DNA from: an uncultured Oscillospiraceae bacterium
Lineage (GTDB): Bacteria; Bacillota; Clostridia; Oscillospirales; Acutalibacteraceae
DNA: 40,475 bases
Reading direction: 5' to 3'
NCBI GenBank assembly: GCA_949283785.1
Contig: CASDTR010000046.1
Span: forward strand, 1-40,475
This document shows, piece after piece, positions 26,346 through 33,525 of this stretch. Made by a program: the position numbers and the translations under genes. The notes under the pieces are model-generated. The model made no database searches. It was not told where the DNA came from and saw nothing but the letters and a program-made list of their open reading frames with translations. Numbering within the stretch: the stretch's first letter is position 1; the number at the start of each line of letters is the position of its first letter.

Positions 26346-27062
26346 TTGAGGTGGGTGCTTTTGATTGTTTTGTACATACTTCTCGCGATTATTGTTTTGA
26401 TTGCGGCTGTTTTAAGCATTAAGGTAAGCTTAATTGCCGATTACAGCAAAAGTTTTTGCCTTAAAGTAAAATATCTTTTTCTGGAAATTCCCGTATATCC
26501 GACCGACGGAAAAAAGGAAAAGAAACTCAAGAAAGCTCAGAAAGCGGAAAAGGAGCCTGCGGCCGAAGAGAAGCAGAAAAAGGAAAAGGGCGGAAATAAT
26601 CCCCTAAAGACTTTCATGAACAATGAAGGTGTATCGGGAGTTATAGGTCTTATTAACGACACAGCACGAATAATCGGAGGCTTTTTCGGAAGTATTTTCC
26701 GTCATGTGGTGTTTGACGAGCTTTTCCTAACGATTGTTGTAGGCGGAAGGGACGCCGCAGATACGGCGATAAAGTACGGAAGGGTATCTGCCAGTGTATT
26801 TCCGCCTTTGGGATATATCTGTTCCCACGCAAAGGTGAAAGAGTACGATGCAGACGTAAGCCCCGATTTTCTCGCAGAGGTAAGTGAGGCGGAATTTCAT
26901 TTTAAGATTTCGTTCAGACCGATTTTTCTGGTGGGAGCGGTGATGGTTCTCGCAGTAAAAATGCTGTTTAAGGTTGTATTTAAACTGCTTTTCAGTAAAC
27001 CTGAGAGCAGCGATAATAATATCAATAAAAATAATAAAATAAAACAAGGCGGTGCTCAATAA
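26346..27062 (+). CDS. DUF2953 membrane-anchored protein
   Basis: About 238 residues: one N-terminal membrane helix, a very lysine/glutamate-rich stretch at about 55-85 (low complexity), then the DUF2953 domain with LTIVVGGRDAADTAIKYGRVSASVFPPLGY, and a hydrophobic segment near the end. Function unknown, but in sporulating Bacillota the family sits next to gerW (ytfJ), as here. The start is uncertain: TTG 26346, GTG 26355 and TTG 26361 are all possible, the last with the best-spaced GAGGTGG. Confidence 0.85.
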   Translation: MRWVLLIVLYILLAIIVLIAAVLSIKVSLIADYSKSFCLKVKYLFLEIPVYPTDGKKEKKLKKAQKAEKEPAAEEKQKKEKGGNNPLKTFMNNEGVSGVIGLINDTARIIGGFFGSIFRHVVFDELFLTIVVGGRDAADTAIKYGRVSASVFPPLGYICSHAKVKEYDADVSPDFLAEVSEAEFHFKISFRPIFLVGAVMVLAVKMLFKVVFKLLFSKPESSDNNINKNNKIKQGGAQ

Positions 27063-27487
27063 TGAAAGAACAGTCAGCTTCAGGAATCTTAGGGGTAACA
27101 ATTGACAAGATTCGTCAGCTTGTCGATACAAGCATGATTATCGGCGATCCCATTTATGCCGACGGCGGTCTTACAATTATACCTGTAACAAAAGTTACAT
27201 ACGGTTTTGCCTCAGGCGGTTCTGATTTCCCCTCAAGGAACAATGCCGAGCTTTTCGGCGGAGCAGGCGGAGCCGGGATTACGGTGACACCTATAGCTTT
27301 CCTTGTTATCAGCAACGGAGAGGTTACAATCAAACACATTACGGCTTATGATAACGCCGCTGAGCGTGCAGTCAACCTTGTTCCTGATATGTTCGATAAA
27401 GTTACGGGACTTATCAACAAGAACAAGAAGGAAAAAGAGGAAGCTGCAGTAGCTGCTGCTGTTGAAGAGGCTGTCAGCGCAGACTGA
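27062..27487 (+). CDS. gerW: Spore protein GerW (YtfJ)
   Basis: A 141-residue protein with the strongly conserved YtfJ core: IGDPIYADGGLTIIPVTKVTYGFASGG, FGGAGGAGITVTPIAFLVI and DKVTGLINK. In Bacillus subtilis it is made in the forespore and needed for normal germination. The Ala/Glu-rich tail is low complexity. Its start shares one base with the DUF2953 stop (TAATG). Confidence 0.94.
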   Translation: MKEQSASGILGVTIDKIRQLVDTSMIIGDPIYADGGLTIIPVTKVTYGFASGGSDFPSRNNAELFGGAGGAGITVTPIAFLVISNGEVTIKHITAYDNAAERAVNLVPDMFDKVTGLINKNKKEKEEAAVAAAVEEAVSAD

Positions 27488-27503
27488 TAAATAATAAACT
27501 CAT

Positions 27504-27540
27504 AACCGCCTGCATATATTCGTAATATAGGCAGGTGGTT
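27504..27540 (+). promoter_or_regulatory. Long hairpin covering the ribosome site of the dacF-type gene
   Basis: Two 17-nt arms, 27504-27520 and 27524-27540, around a CGT loop. Only one A-G mismatch and one G-U wobble break the pairing. The right arm contains AGGTGG, the only good ribosome site for the GTG at 27546. It may also work as a leaky terminator for the operon above, though the tail GTTTTGTG is poor in T. Confidence 0.7.
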
Positions 27541-27545
27541 GTTTT

Positions 27546-28694
27546 GTGATTAAACGTATTTTTACTGCTTTATTGCTTTTTTCGGTTTTAGTTTTTCCGG
27601 TATACGCCTCCGATGAGGTATCGGTTTCCGCCGAGGGAGCGGCTCTTATCATCGCTGACAGCGGAGAGCTGATTTTTGGGAAAAACGAGAATAAGCAGCT
27701 TTCGATGGCGAGTACGACAAAAATAATGACATCCCTTCTTCTGCTTGAGCAGAACACACCGTATAAAGAGATAACCGTGACTTCTTCCATGGTATCCGTT
27801 GAAGGTACGTCTATGGGACTTCTTCCGGGAGATAAGGTCACCTATGAGGCTCTGCTGTACGGTATGCTGCTTGAATCGGGAAACGACGCAGCGAATACGG
27901 CCGCGTATACTGTTTCAGGTTCACCTGATAAATTTGCCGTTTTGATGAACGAAAAGGCAAAGATTATCGGTATGGAGAATACTAATTTTGTAACGCCGTC
28001 GGGACTTGACGCGGCGGAGCACTATTCGACCGCGTATGATATGGCTCTTCTCGGGGCATATGCCATTGACAATCCCGAATTTGCCAAGATATGCTCAACT
28101 AACAGCATTTCAATGGAGTACGGGAATCCGCCTTACAGCAGGAGGCTTTCAAATCATAATAAGCTGCTCACGATGTACGACGGGGCTTTCGGGATTAAAA
28201 CTGGCTTTACCAAGAAAAGCGGACGGTGTCTTGTTTCCGCTGCGGAGAGAAACGGGATCGCTCTTGTTGCGGTGACTTTGAATGCTCCCGATGACTGGAA
28301 CGACCACGTTAAAATGTTTGACTACGGCTTTTCGGTTGCGGAAAAGCGTGAACTGAAGGCGGATACGTCAAAAATAAGCGTACCGGTAATAGGCGGAGAT
28401 AAGCAGTCCCTTTCCGTTTCGCCATGCGGTGAGTGTTACTGCCCTGTATTAAGGGGCGAAAATTTTTCTTATGAATCCGAAATACTCCTCAGCCCCTTTG
28501 TATACGCTCCTGTTAAAGCAGGTGACGTAGCGGGTGAAATCAGGTATTATCGGGATGGAAAGCTTATCGCTTCCCAGGCTCTCATATTCAGCGAAGAAAG
28601 CAAAAACACTACTCAGGAAACTGCTGATGTGACAGAGAAAAAAAGTCTCTTTCAGCGTATAGTTGAATTTATAAAGGGAATATTTGATAAATAA
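27546..28694 (+). CDS. D-alanyl-D-alanine carboxypeptidase, DacF/PBP5 family
   Basis: A 382-residue class C low-molecular-weight PBP that trims the terminal D-Ala of peptidoglycan stem peptides. The signal peptide covers about residues 1-21. Active-site motifs are complete: STTK at 56-59, SGN at 111-113 and KTG at 218-220. A C-terminal beta domain is followed by an amphipathic tail (LFQRIVEFIKGIFDK) that holds the enzyme to the membrane. Position next to gerW recalls the forespore DacF of Bacillus, which lowers cortex cross-linking, but a vegetative role is not excluded. The start GTG lies directly after a hairpin that hides its ribosome site. Confidence 0.94.
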   Translation: MIKRIFTALLLFSVLVFPVYASDEVSVSAEGAALIIADSGELIFGKNENKQLSMASTTKIMTSLLLLEQNTPYKEITVTSSMVSVEGTSMGLLPGDKVTYEALLYGMLLESGNDAANTAAYTVSGSPDKFAVLMNEKAKIIGMENTNFVTPSGLDAAEHYSTAYDMALLGAYAIDNPEFAKICSTNSISMEYGNPPYSRRLSNHNKLLTMYDGAFGIKTGFTKKSGRCLVSAAERNGIALVAVTLNAPDDWNDHVKMFDYGFSVAEKRELKADTSKISVPVIGGDKQSLSVSPCGECYCPVLRGENFSYESEILLSPFVYAPVKAGDVAGEIRYYRDGKLIASQALIFSEESKNTTQETADVTEKKSLFQRIVEFIKGIFDK

Positions 28695-28707
28695 AAGGAG
28701 CATTAAA

Positions 28708-29451
28708 ATGACTGATGGGAAAATCAGACTGCAGAAATATTTATCCGAATGCGGAATAGCTTCTCGGAGAAAGTCCGAGGAGCTCATTGCCGCAGGTTTT
28801 GTTAAGATTAACGGACGTGCTGCTCAGTTAGGGGACAAGCTGGATCCGAAGCATGATACGGTGACAGTCAAAGGCAAGAAGGTTTCGGGCGGGAAAAAGC
28901 ATTATTATATCATGCTTCACAAGCCGAGGGGATTTATTACGACCATGAGCGACGAAATGGACAGAAAGTGCGTTGCGCAGCTCGTAAAGGATGTAGGCGA
29001 GCGCGTTTATCCCGTCGGGCGTCTCGACCGCGATTCCGAAGGCCTTTTGCTTATGACAAACGACGGAGAGTTTGCCAATGCCATGACTCATCCTTCTCAC
29101 CACGTTTCTAAAACTTACCGTGTTACCGTCCGTGAGGACGCTGATGAGGAACAGCTTTTACAGCTTTCCGAGGGAGTGGAAATCGATTCGGGCAAGACTG
29201 CTCCCGCTCAGGTCCATGTGATTTTAAAAGAACCTGAGAGAACCGTGCTGGAGTTCGTGATCGAAGAGGGCAGGAATCGGCAGATAAGAAAAATGTGCGA
29301 AGCGGTCGGACTCAGCGTAATAAGGCTTAAGAGGACAAAGATCGGTTCCGTAAAGCTTGGTATGCTTCCCCAGGGGAAATGGAGAAATCTGACGGACGAT
29401 GAGGTCCACAAGCTGATGACTTCGTCGGGAATGAAAGTGAAGAAAAAGTGA
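28708..29451 (+). CDS. rluB: RluB-type 23S rRNA pseudouridine synthase
   Basis: A 247-residue protein with an N-terminal S4 RNA-binding domain (IRLQKYLSECGIASRRKSEELI), then the pseudouridine synthase core with catalytic Asp107 in GRLDRDSEGLLLMTNDG, plus HKPRGFITT and EGRNRQIRKMCEAVG. It is of the RsuA/RluB/E/F group and the S4 layout favours RluB, which modifies U2605 in Escherichia coli numbering. ATG 28708 has AAAGGAG at ideal spacing; the open frame from 28684 is not used. The dacF-scpAB neighbourhood is usual in Bacillota. Confidence 0.92.
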   Translation: MTDGKIRLQKYLSECGIASRRKSEELIAAGFVKINGRAAQLGDKLDPKHDTVTVKGKKVSGGKKHYYIMLHKPRGFITTMSDEMDRKCVAQLVKDVGERVYPVGRLDRDSEGLLLMTNDGEFANAMTHPSHHVSKTYRVTVREDADEEQLLQLSEGVEIDSGKTAPAQVHVILKEPERTVLEFVIEEGRNRQIRKMCEAVGLSVIRLKRTKIGSVKLGMLPQGKWRNLTDDEVHKLMTSSGMKVKKK

Positions 29452-29825
29452 TGATTGAATTTAAACCTTATGTCGGAGAAAGAGCTTCCGAGCTGCTTAG
29501 AAAAATCTCCCTAAGCGAAAATTCCTGTGTTTATACCGCCTTTGAGAGCGGTGAGGAGGTGGGGTGCTGCGCCTGTAATATAGAGGACACTTTTTCCGAG
29601 ATCATTTTTCTCGAATATGACGACGAAAAGCAGTATATCGGAGAAGGCCTTGTAAAGTCGGCTCTTAATTTTGCCGCAGGAAAAGGCGCATATATTGCCA
29701 TTTGCAGTGAAATTGTTAAGCAGAACCATGTTCTTCCCTTTGGTTTTACCCCTTCCGACAGAGGATATACAGGTGAAATACCCGAAATATTAATGGGGAA
29801 GTGTCATAAATTTGGCAATTTATGA
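29451..29825 (+). CDS. Small acetyltransferase-like (GNAT) protein
   Basis: A 124-residue protein without a clear named family. The segment IFLEYDDEKQYIGEGLVKSALNFAAGKGAY resembles the acetyl-CoA binding strand-helix of GNAT enzymes, with QYIGEG in the place of the Q/RxxGxG/A motif. The C-terminal LPFGFTPSDRG fits the end of such a domain. It is short for a complete GNAT fold. The start codon ATG overlaps the pseudouridine synthase stop (TGATG). Substrate unknown. Confidence 0.65.
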   Translation: MIEFKPYVGERASELLRKISLSENSCVYTAFESGEEVGCCACNIEDTFSEIIFLEYDDEKQYIGEGLVKSALNFAAGKGAYIAICSEIVKQNHVLPFGFTPSDRGYTGEIPEILMGKCHKFGNL

Positions 29826-29826
29826 C

Positions 29827-29855
29827 TTGTTAAAATTTTAACTTTAGTATAAAAT
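29827..29855 (+). promoter_or_regulatory. Promoter of the transcarboxylase-like operon
   Basis: TTGTTA (29827-29832), 17-bp spacer, TAAAAT (29850-29855). A small leader hairpin (ATTGCCG / CGGCGAT, 29867-29887) lies downstream. Confidence 0.6.
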
Positions 29856-29923
29856 AGATGATGTATATTGCCGAGATTTGCGGCGATAATGTTGAACTTA
29901 TTTTCAGAATGGAGGAATGAATT

Positions 29924-30547
29924 TTGAGTTTGCTCAACGAGCTTGCAGAAAAAAATTCAGTTGTAGCCGGCAGCGATGCGTATAAGCGCATAACCGCTCT
30001 TTTTGACGAGGGGAGTTTTAATGAGATAGATGCTTTTGCCGGTGTCAACGGTGCTTCCGGTGTTGTTTGCGGATACGGTACCGTTTGCGGTATGCCTGTA
30101 TATGCTTTTTCTCAGAATAAAGATGTTCTCGGGGGAGCTGTCGGAGCAGCAGAAGCCAACAAAATCAAAAAGGTATATGACTTTGCTGTTAAAACAGGAG
30201 CGCCTGTAATCGGAATTTACGATTCGAACGGTGCAAAACTTGCGGAGGAGTTCGATGCTCTCGGTGCATACGGAGATATGCTCCTTTGGTCAAATAACAT
30301 TTCAGGCGTTGTTCCTCAGATTTCTGTTATTGCAGGAACATGTGCAGGTACTGCTGCTATGGTAGCCTGCGGAGCCGATATCGTTATAATGTCTGAAACT
30401 GCCGAACTTTTCATGACCGCTCCTTCGGTCCTTAAAGCTTCTGAAAAGTGGGAGGATGACATTGCAACTGCTTCTGCCTGTGCTCAGTCAGGTGTGGTCC
30501 ATATTACCGCTGCAGATGATATGGCGGCCGTCGCGGCGGCAAAGTAA
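29924..30547 (+). CDS. Acyl-CoA carboxyltransferase (12S/MmdA-like), N-terminal part, interrupted
   Basis: The first 207 residues of a carboxyltransferase of the propionyl/methylmalonyl-CoA type: YKRITALFDEGSF, GYGTVCGMPVYAFSQN, LKTGAPVIG-like segment, and SGVVPQISVIAGTCAG. TTG start behind GGAGG. The frame ends at TAA 30545-30547, but the same frame continues immediately as AVSRLPMNKLSD, which matches the normal family sequence between the two halves. So one in-frame stop divides what should be a protein of about 470 residues. It could be a nonsense mutation, a base-calling error, or a real two-piece enzyme. Other genes here end normally at TAA, so code reassignment is unlikely. Confidence 0.85.
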   Translation: MSLLNELAEKNSVVAGSDAYKRITALFDEGSFNEIDAFAGVNGASGVVCGYGTVCGMPVYAFSQNKDVLGGAVGAAEANKIKKVYDFAVKTGAPVIGIYDSNGAKLAEEFDALGAYGDMLLWSNNISGVVPQISVIAGTCAGTAAMVACGADIVIMSETAELFMTAPSVLKASEKWEDDIATASACAQSGVVHITAADDMAAVAAAK

Positions 30548-30565
30548 GCCGTTTCAAGACTTCCC

Positions 30566-31336
30566 ATGAACAAACTATCAGACGTGCCCGCTTTTGAATT
30601 TTCCGCCGATGTACAGGCATCGCAGGTGCTTCGCGCAGCTTCAGAGGATATTGACTCAGTTGGTATGGAGACAGTAATTTCATCCGTCGCCGACACTGAC
30701 AGCATCCTTTATCTTCAGGCTGAATACGGTGACGGAGCCGTGACGGCTCTGGCTACCCTTGAGGGAGCCACCGTAGGTTTTGTCGGACTTACAGACAGCT
30801 TATTTATCGACGAGTGCACTAAAGTTTCCCGTTTCGTGCGCTTCTGCGACGCTTTTGCCATCCCCGTAGTAACCTTCATAAACAGCTGCGGATTTGAGAA
30901 GAGCATCCTCAGCGAAAACGGCGGAATTTTGAAATACGCAACAATGCTTTCCCACGCTTATGCAGAGGCCACTACCGTTAAAACGGCAGTGATCGTCGGC
31001 AGAGCATACGGCGCTCTTTACGTTGCAGCCGCAGGAAGAAGCGCAAACGCCGATATGGTCTTTGCGTGGCCGAACGCAGTTATATCTGCTCTCGAACCCG
31101 ATGCAGCTGTTGCCATTCTCATGAACGACAGGCTCGCTGCAGGAGAAAACAGGGATGAGCTTGTGAAAGAATACTGCACAGTCAATGCTTCACCCCTTAA
31201 GGCTGCCCAGAGCGGCAAGGTCGATGATATCATTGACGCAGGCCTTACGAGAGAAAAGCTTGCCGCGGCCCTTTCGATAATGAGCGGAAAGCGTGTTTCC
31301 AAGCTTCCGAAGAAACATTCGAACATGCCTTTATAA
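30566..31336 (+). CDS. Acyl-CoA carboxyltransferase (12S/MmdA-like), C-terminal part
   Basis: A 256-residue second half of the carboxyltransferase, in the same frame as the first. It has the C-terminal crotonase-like subdomain: KVSRFVRFCDAFAIPVVTFINSCGF, YAEATTVKTAVIVGRAYGALY and ADMVFAWPNAVISAL. In classical members the central motif reads DVPGF; here it is NSCGF, so the subgroup is divergent and substrate uncertain. No ribosome site precedes the ATG at 30566, so independent translation would be poor unless coupled across the 18 bp after the stop. Together with the biotin carrier and OadA-like genes it forms a transcarboxylase or decarboxylase set. Confidence 0.85.
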   Translation: MNKLSDVPAFEFSADVQASQVLRAASEDIDSVGMETVISSVADTDSILYLQAEYGDGAVTALATLEGATVGFVGLTDSLFIDECTKVSRFVRFCDAFAIPVVTFINSCGFEKSILSENGGILKYATMLSHAYAEATTVKTAVIVGRAYGALYVAAAGRSANADMVFAWPNAVISALEPDAAVAILMNDRLAAGENRDELVKEYCTVNASPLKAAQSGKVDDIIDAGLTREKLAAALSIMSGKRVSKLPKKHSNMPL

Positions 31337-31364
31337 TTAATAACTCGTTTGGAGGATAAATGAA

Positions 31365-31769
31365 ATGAAAAGATATACTATTACCGTTAACGGACAGGCT
31401 TATGACGTTCAGGTAGAAGAAAACAACAGCGGCGCTCCCGTTGCTGCAGCACCCGCAGCTCCCGCTCCTGCACCTGCTGCTCCCGCAGCGCCTGTTCAGG
31501 CTGCCGCTCCTGCCGAGGCTCCGGCACCCGCAGCAGCTCCCGCTCCTGCCGCCGATGCAGAGGTCGTTTCTTCTCCCATGCCCGGAACAATCCTTGATAT
31601 AAAGGTTTCCGCAGGCAGCAAGGTAAGCAAGGGAGACGTACTTGTTGTGCTTGAGGCCATGAAGATGGAAAACGATATAGTTGCAGCTCACGACGCAACT
31701 GTTGCCGCTGTTCACGTTCAGAAGGGTGACAGCGTAGAGTCCGGCTCTGCTCTGGTTTCTCTCCAGTAA
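31365..31769 (+). CDS. Biotin carboxyl carrier protein (1.3S/gamma-type)
   Basis: A 134-residue carrier: an N-terminal KRYTITVNGQAYDVQVEE segment, an Ala/Pro-rich flexible linker at about 24-63, then a biotinyl domain with the site EAMKMEN (biotinylated Lys100) and SSPMPGTILDIKV. It shuttles carboxyl groups between the two transferase subunits encoded on either side. The start follows GGAGG. The long linker is typical of biotin carriers of decarboxylases and transcarboxylase. Confidence 0.95.
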   Translation: MKRYTITVNGQAYDVQVEENNSGAPVAAAPAAPAPAPAAPAAPVQAAAPAEAPAPAAAPAPAADAEVVSSPMPGTILDIKVSAGSKVSKGDVLVVLEAMKMENDIVAAHDATVAAVHVQKGDSVESGSALVSLQ

Positions 31770-31807
31770 AACTTTCATCAGCTGCAAAAAGAAAGAGAGG
31801 CAATAAA

Positions 31808-33205
31808 ATGGCAAAAATCAAAGTAACCGAGACCATTTTGCGTGACGCTCATCAGTCACTGATTGCGACCCGTATGACAACCGAGGAAATGCTTCCTGCC
31901 CTCGAAATGCTTGATGATATCGGTTTTTATTCCCTTGAATGCTGGGGCGGAGCCACATTTGACTCCTGTCTCAGATTTCTTGACGAAGACCCCTGGGAGC
32001 GCCTTCGCATCATCCGTGAAAAATGTCCCAAAACGAATCTTCAAATGCTTTTCCGCGGTCAGAACATGCTCGGATACCGTCACTACGCCGACGACGTTGT
32101 AGAGTATTTTGTTCAGAAATCAATCGCCAACGGCATCAATATAATCAGAATTTTCGATGCCCTTAACGATATAAGAAACCTCGAGACAGCCATGAAGGCC
32201 ACCAAAAAAGAGGGTGGACACATGCAGGCCGCTATCTCTTATACAACAGGTCCTGTTTTTGACACCCAGTACTATGTTGACTATGCTAAGCGCCTTGAAA
32301 ACGGCGGTGCGGATTCGATCTGCATCAAGGATATGGCGGGACTTCTCACTCCTTACGGAGTAAGCGAGCTGGTCAAAGCTCTCAAAGAGAACGTAAAGGT
32401 TCCGATTCAGATCCATTCTCACTATACATCAGGACTCGCTTCCATGGTTCACCTTAAGGCCATTGAAGCCGGCGCTGACGGAATTGATACCGCTATATCT
32501 CCCTTGGCATTAGGTACCTCTCATCCCGCCACAGAGTCCATGGTAGCTGCGCTCAAGGGAACTGAGTACGATACAGGTCTTGATATCAAAAAGCTCACCG
32601 CTATCAGAGATTATTTCAATACCCTTCGTGAGAAATATCTTGCCAACGGCCTTCTTGATCCCAAGATGCTCAGCGTTGATGCCAACACACTCCTTTATCA
32701 GGTTCCCGGCGGAATGCTTTCAAACCTCGTTTCACAGCTTAAGCAGGCAGGTAAGGCGGATAAGCTTGAAGAGGTTCTCCGTGAGGTTCCCCGTGTCCGT
32801 GAGGATTCCGGTTATCCGCCTCTTGTCACTCCCACATCACAGATCGTCGGAACACAGTCCGTTTTCAATGTTATTATGGGAGAGCGCTACAAGATGGTAA
32901 CAAAGGAGTTCAAAGACCTTGTTGCTGGCAAATACGGTAAAACTCCCATGCCCATTAATGAAGAGTTCAGAAAGAAGATCGTCGGTGACGATCCCATTAT
33001 CGATTGCCGTCCCGCAGACCTGCTCAAGCCTGAGCTTGACAGCTTCCGCAGTGAGATAAATGAGTATTATGAGCAGGATGAGGATATCCTTTCATACGCC
33101 CAGTTCGGTCAGGTTGCCGTAAAGTTCTTTGAAAAGAGACGCAATAAAAAGTACGGCATCGACGGTGAGCATCTCGATATGGAAAACAAGGTTCATCCCG
33201 TTTGA
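31808..33205 (+). CDS. OadA/5S-type carboxyltransferase (oxaloacetate/pyruvate side)
   Basis: A 465-residue TIM-barrel carboxyltransferase, like the 5S subunit of transcarboxylase and the alpha subunit of oxaloacetate decarboxylase or pyruvate carboxylase B. It has LRDAHQSLIATRM (metal and substrate site), carboxylated Lys174 in IKDMAGLLTPYG, the metal pair HSH at 203-205, and the C-terminal conserved region GYPPLVTPTSQIVGTQ. It lacks a fused biotin domain, which is instead the separate upstream gene. It should move CO2 between oxaloacetate/pyruvate and biotin. Confidence 0.95.
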   Translation: MAKIKVTETILRDAHQSLIATRMTTEEMLPALEMLDDIGFYSLECWGGATFDSCLRFLDEDPWERLRIIREKCPKTNLQMLFRGQNMLGYRHYADDVVEYFVQKSIANGINIIRIFDALNDIRNLETAMKATKKEGGHMQAAISYTTGPVFDTQYYVDYAKRLENGGADSICIKDMAGLLTPYGVSELVKALKENVKVPIQIHSHYTSGLASMVHLKAIEAGADGIDTAISPLALGTSHPATESMVAALKGTEYDTGLDIKKLTAIRDYFNTLREKYLANGLLDPKMLSVDANTLLYQVPGGMLSNLVSQLKQAGKADKLEEVLREVPRVREDSGYPPLVTPTSQIVGTQSVFNVIMGERYKMVTKEFKDLVAGKYGKTPMPINEEFRKKIVGDDPIIDCRPADLLKPELDSFRSEINEYYEQDEDILSYAQFGQVAVKFFEKRRNKKYGIDGEHLDMENKVHPV

Positions 33206-33227
33206 TAATTGATAAATGCAAATATAA

Positions 33228-33258
33228 GGATCGCAAGAAATTGCGGTCTTTATTTTTT
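33228..33258 (+). terminator. Terminator of the transcarboxylase-like operon
   Basis: GATCGCAA / TTGCGGTC stem (one U-G wobble) with a GAAA tetraloop, followed by TTTATTTTTT. Confidence 0.85.
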
Positions 33259-33261
33259 ATA

Positions 33262-33283
33262 TAGAATTAAATTTTTAATTCTA
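33262..33283. repeat. AT-rich inverted repeat in the 33206-33525 gap
   Basis: TAGAATTAAA and TTTAATTCTA are exact inverted copies separated by 2 bp. The 320-bp gap holds the operon terminator, this repeat, a long AT-rich stretch without other clear signals, and the promoter of the first lipase. Confidence 0.4.
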
Positions 33284-33472
33284 ATAAAACTCTTCAATAT
33301 AAAATCAACAAAAATCAATAAATATTAGATTAAGATTTCATAAGAATGGGTTAATTTATATTAAATAATTCTAAATTTTATTGAATTTTCAAAGGATTGA
33401 TGCTAACATTTTCACAATGACATTTATTTAATAATCATAGAAAATTGTCTATATAGATTTGCTTTATGATTC

Positions 33473-33502
33473 TTGTCGGCATGCAGGCTCGAGTTATAAA
33501 AT
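33473..33502 (+). promoter_or_regulatory. Possible promoter of lipase 1
   Basis: TTGTCG (33473-33478), 18-bp spacer, TAAAAT (33497-33502). A start near 33509 would leave a short leader before the ATGs at 33523 and 33526. Confidence 0.4.
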
Positions 33503-33525
33503 AAATTTTGAAAGAAGGAAAAATG

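Noticed and set aside
30545-30547. Stop-codon reassignment or programmed recoding at the TAA in the carboxyltransferase
   Set aside because: TAA ends many other normal-length genes here, such as ispD, scpA, gerW and the MFS gene. No selenocysteine or pyrrolysine codon (TGA/TAG) is involved.
31387-31836. Minus-strand 149-codon frame opposite the biotin carrier gene
   Set aside because: Produced by the GC-rich Ala/Pro linker repeats of the carrier; Arg/Gln-rich composition without any domain.
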